Shown: piece by piece, positions 61,719 to 64,000 of the stretch
Layout of the letters: every line of letters begins with the position of its first letter
Position numbering within the stretch: position 1 is the first letter of the stretch
Source of the DNA: Abelmoschus esculentus
Lineage: Eukaryota; Streptophyta; Magnoliopsida; Malvales; Malvaceae
NCBI GenBank assembly: GCA_035048815.1
Contig: JAUCBN010000017.1
Location: forward strand, 13,636,936 to 13,700,935
Direction of reading: 5' to 3'
Length of the DNA: 64,000 bases
The notes under the pieces: generated by a model
Databases searched by the model: none
The model's input: the letters and a program-made list of their open reading frames with translations, nothing else
What the model was told of the DNA's origin: nothing
Position numbers and translations under genes: made by a program

Positions 61719-61901
61719 TTACTCAGGCTTGGAGGCCATTTTCACTACCTTCTCCCTCAGTTCTTCCATTTCTGCTAGCCGGTTCTTTGTTTGATCCTGT
61801 TTTAACTGATCGTATTGATGTTGGGCCTTACGAACCTGGTTGCAGATGGAATATGATGCAGCCTTGGGGACATTTTGTCTATGATCGAGCACAAACAAGA
61901 C
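61719..61901 (-). pseudogene. Isolated last exon with coiled-coil sequence
   Basis: On the minus strand an acceptor-like CATCTAG precedes 61901. From there 60 residues are open to TAA at 61721-61719, beginning VLFVLDHRQNVPKAAS and ending EMEELREKVVKMASKPE. The QHQYDQLKQDQTKNRLAEM part is a strong coiled-coil pattern. No upstream exon is seen before the copia element that starts near 62060, so this is probably a gene fragment left by transposon activity, or the last exon of a gene with distant exons. I do not recognise the family. Confidence 0.45.
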
Positions 61902-62059
61902 CTAGATGACAAGGAAATGCCCGTGACATACAACTGCAGCTCATGCAGCAGTAACAAAGTTCTCGGTTATTTTTTTTATATCTTAAACTTTACGCTTTAA
62001 AATATACATTCTACTTTTAATTTTTTAAACTTTAATTATAATCTTGAATTCTGAACCCT

Positions 62060-64000
62060 TGTTGAATATATGAACTCATGAGTAAGGTGTACTGTAGAAC
62101 TGAGAGAGTTGTAACGAGCTGAAGAAGTTGTAACGTCTTTAACCCACCCAGTTAAACTAGCTAACTAGTTTCTTTAGGGTTTATATGCTTACTCGTATGT
62201 GTATAAATAAGGGGTGAACCCTTCAATAAAAGATAAGTTGATCAATAGCTTTTACATTCATATTGAGATTTTTTTAACATGGTATCAGTTGCCACAGTCC
62301 TTTGACCTTTCTAAAATTCTTTTTCACGATATTCCGTTGTGCTCGTCTTTTTCTTTTGTGATCCCTTTCACTCTTGAGTTTTCTTTTTGGAGCTGCCATA
62401 CCTGGATCTGTGTCTGCTGCGTCTGAGTCTAGTGTTGCTCCTGGTGGGCTTCCAAAGACCGGAAAGATGTTCACCAACAAGACGATCAATATTACTCTTG
62501 ACGAGATGAATTTTCTATTGTGAAAACAACAGGTGTTACTTACAGTAAGGAGCCATAGGTTGGAAAGGCTGTTGATCGGCCGCCTTAAACCTCCACCTGA
62601 GACGATTCAAGGAGATGATGGCTTACCTGTTTCAATGAAGACTATGAGATCTTTATGGCACAAGATAGCTCTCTTGCTTCTTGGCTATTATCCACCATAA
62701 GCACGGGTCTTTTGCCTTAGTTCGTAGGAACCGAAATAACTTCAGAGGTATGGACCACTGTCTTGAAGTTTTTTGTTAATAAATCAACTACAAGTATCAT
62801 GGGTTTGCATTGCAAATTGAGAACAATTAAGAAAGGAGAAACAAGCATGCACACATACATCACTCAAGTTAAAGAAGTGTGTGATGCTCTTGCTGCTTGT
62901 GGAAGTGCGGTTTCAGAAGTTGAACAAATCACAGCCATCTTAAATGGGTTGTTAATGGAGTATCAGTCAGTTATGACTGTTATCACGACAAGTAAAGAGG
63001 CTTTTTCTTTAGATAGGGTGAAGTCTGTCCTTATTGATGCTGAGGCACAAATGAAGGGCTTTCAAGCTCAGCTCCAAAATCAAACAGGATTTTCGATGAG
63101 TGCCAATGTAGCAAAAGTTCAGGTAGCTAAGACCTCCTACCCACGCTATCAGCAATTTAACAACAATCAAAGTATGAGTTCTGGTAAACCTGGAAATCAA
63201 TCAGTCCATGGTAGAGGTCGTGGGAAGGTGAGATTGCAATGTCAGATCTGTGGAAAGATAGGTCACACAGCTGATAGATACTGGAAACGGTTCGATCAAA
63301 CATTCAATGGTAGTGTAAATGTCAGCGCTGTTGAGGAGTCTCCTTAGTGTTTTACGTGTAACATTACACCATCAGGACAAGTGCAACTTACTCCATAAGG
63401 GCAGATGCATATTACTTCCTCGAATGCTGATAGATGGATAGTTGATTATGGTGCCACTCATCATGTGACACCAGATGCCACAAAGATGACAGACAACTCT
63501 GAATATGAGGGCTCAGGTACCTTGGTTGTGGGTAATGGTAACTCTTTGTCAATTCAAAAAACTGGGCATGCAATATTACATTCAACTCCTCGTACTCTCA
63601 CTCTTAACAGTATATTTCATGTGCCTTCTATCACAAAAAATCTAATATCTCTGTCTAAACTTGCTAAGGATAATGGAGTCTATGTTGAATTCCATGTTGA
63701 TCACTGTTTGATCAAGGATGCAGTAACCAGGACCATCTTGCTACGAGGGGTTGAGAAATGAGGGTTGTACCAGTTTGATGTAAAGAATGAATCTGCTGAA
63801 GGCTCTCATATTATAGAAGCTAATACTGTAAATAAGAATAGTCAATCATATGACCTGTGGCATAAAAGGTTGGGTCATCTCAATCATAATACATTATTGA
63901 ATGCATATAAAAGGTTTGATGTTTCATTTTCTGTTGAATCTGATAAAAAAAAGTGTGTTGCTTGTAGAATGGGAAAGAGCCATAAACTGCCGTTTAATAC
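62060..64000 (+). mobile_element. Ty1/copia element, 5' half (cut by window end)
   Basis: The 5' LTR probably spans 62060-62279 (TGTTGAATAT start, TATAAATA near 62202, CA end). The primer-binding site TGGTATCAG begins at 62280. Decayed gag, protease and GAG-pre-integrase follow to the window edge. The LTR start is inferred, as the 3' LTR is outside. Confidence 0.85.
62467..64000 (+). pseudogene. Decayed copia gag and protease region
   Basis: Gag begins at ATG 62467 and meets TGA at 62521. Frameshifts follow before a long open part (62763-63347) with GLHCKLRTIKKGETSMHTYI. The zinc knuckle CQICGKIGHTADRY has Tyr where the last Cys should be. Stops at 63345 and 63396 precede the protease, whose DSGAT motif is DYGAT (VDYGATHHVT). 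Another stop is at 63759. After it come LWHKRLGHLNHN and CVACRMGKSHKLPFN. The element is not functional. Confidence 0.88.

Overview
This is nuclear DNA of a flowering plant, most likely a eudicot. It has AT-rich intergenic sequence, short GT-AG introns, plant-only gene types and many LTR retrotransposons and small DNA transposons. Species cannot be read from the sequence alone. There is no CRISPR array, operon, phage or prokaryotic system here, and I found no new multi-gene system. The unusual content is decayed or rearranged genes and transposon structures.

Layout. 0.7-2.3 kb: an intronless CYP86A-type cytochrome P450 (fatty-acid omega-hydroxylase). 4.4 kb: a tRNA-Ser(GCU) gene with one odd T-loop base. 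5.1-8.7 kb, minus: a six-exon GT90 (CAP10/rumi-like) Golgi glycosyltransferase. 9.2-19.5 kb: a tandem repeat, then an old TE-like sequence interrupted by a complete but pseudogenised Ty3 chromovirus (12655-17997, perfect 5-bp target duplication). 21.7-22.7 kb, minus: a five-exon PLIM2-type LIM protein. 23.4-27.8 kb: a Ty1/copia element whose RT-RNase H part lies in inverted orientation. 27.8-35.5 kb: AT-rich repeat and intergenic DNA.

35.6-40.6 kb, minus: a GSK3/SHAGGY-like kinase. Its kinase domain is complete, but the usual N-terminal coding exon has lost its start codon and frame; a hAT-type MITE sits in one intron. 47.9-49.3 kb: a two-exon TRM/DUF4378-like protein gene. 49.8-50.9 kb: a 1,075-bp foldback element with a perfect 9-bp target duplication. 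51.9-53.8 kb: a TG...CA element with a 5-bp target duplication carrying a non-TE-like ORF. 55.8-57.9 kb, minus: a truncated copia element. 58.5-60.0 kb: a UTR2/UTR4-type nucleotide-sugar transporter with a non-GT splice donor. 61.7-61.9 kb, minus: an isolated coiled-coil exon. 62.1-64.0 kb: the 5' half of a third copia element, cut by the window edge.

The host genes are unrelated single genes rather than a pathway. The P450, the GT90 enzyme and PLIM2 lie together as their relatives do on Arabidopsis chromosome 2 (about At2g45800 to At2g45970, from memory), so the 5' part looks like a conserved gene neighbourhood expanded by transposons. Most in-frame stops in the retroelements fit C-to-T or G-to-A change, as expected from silencing methylation and deamination.
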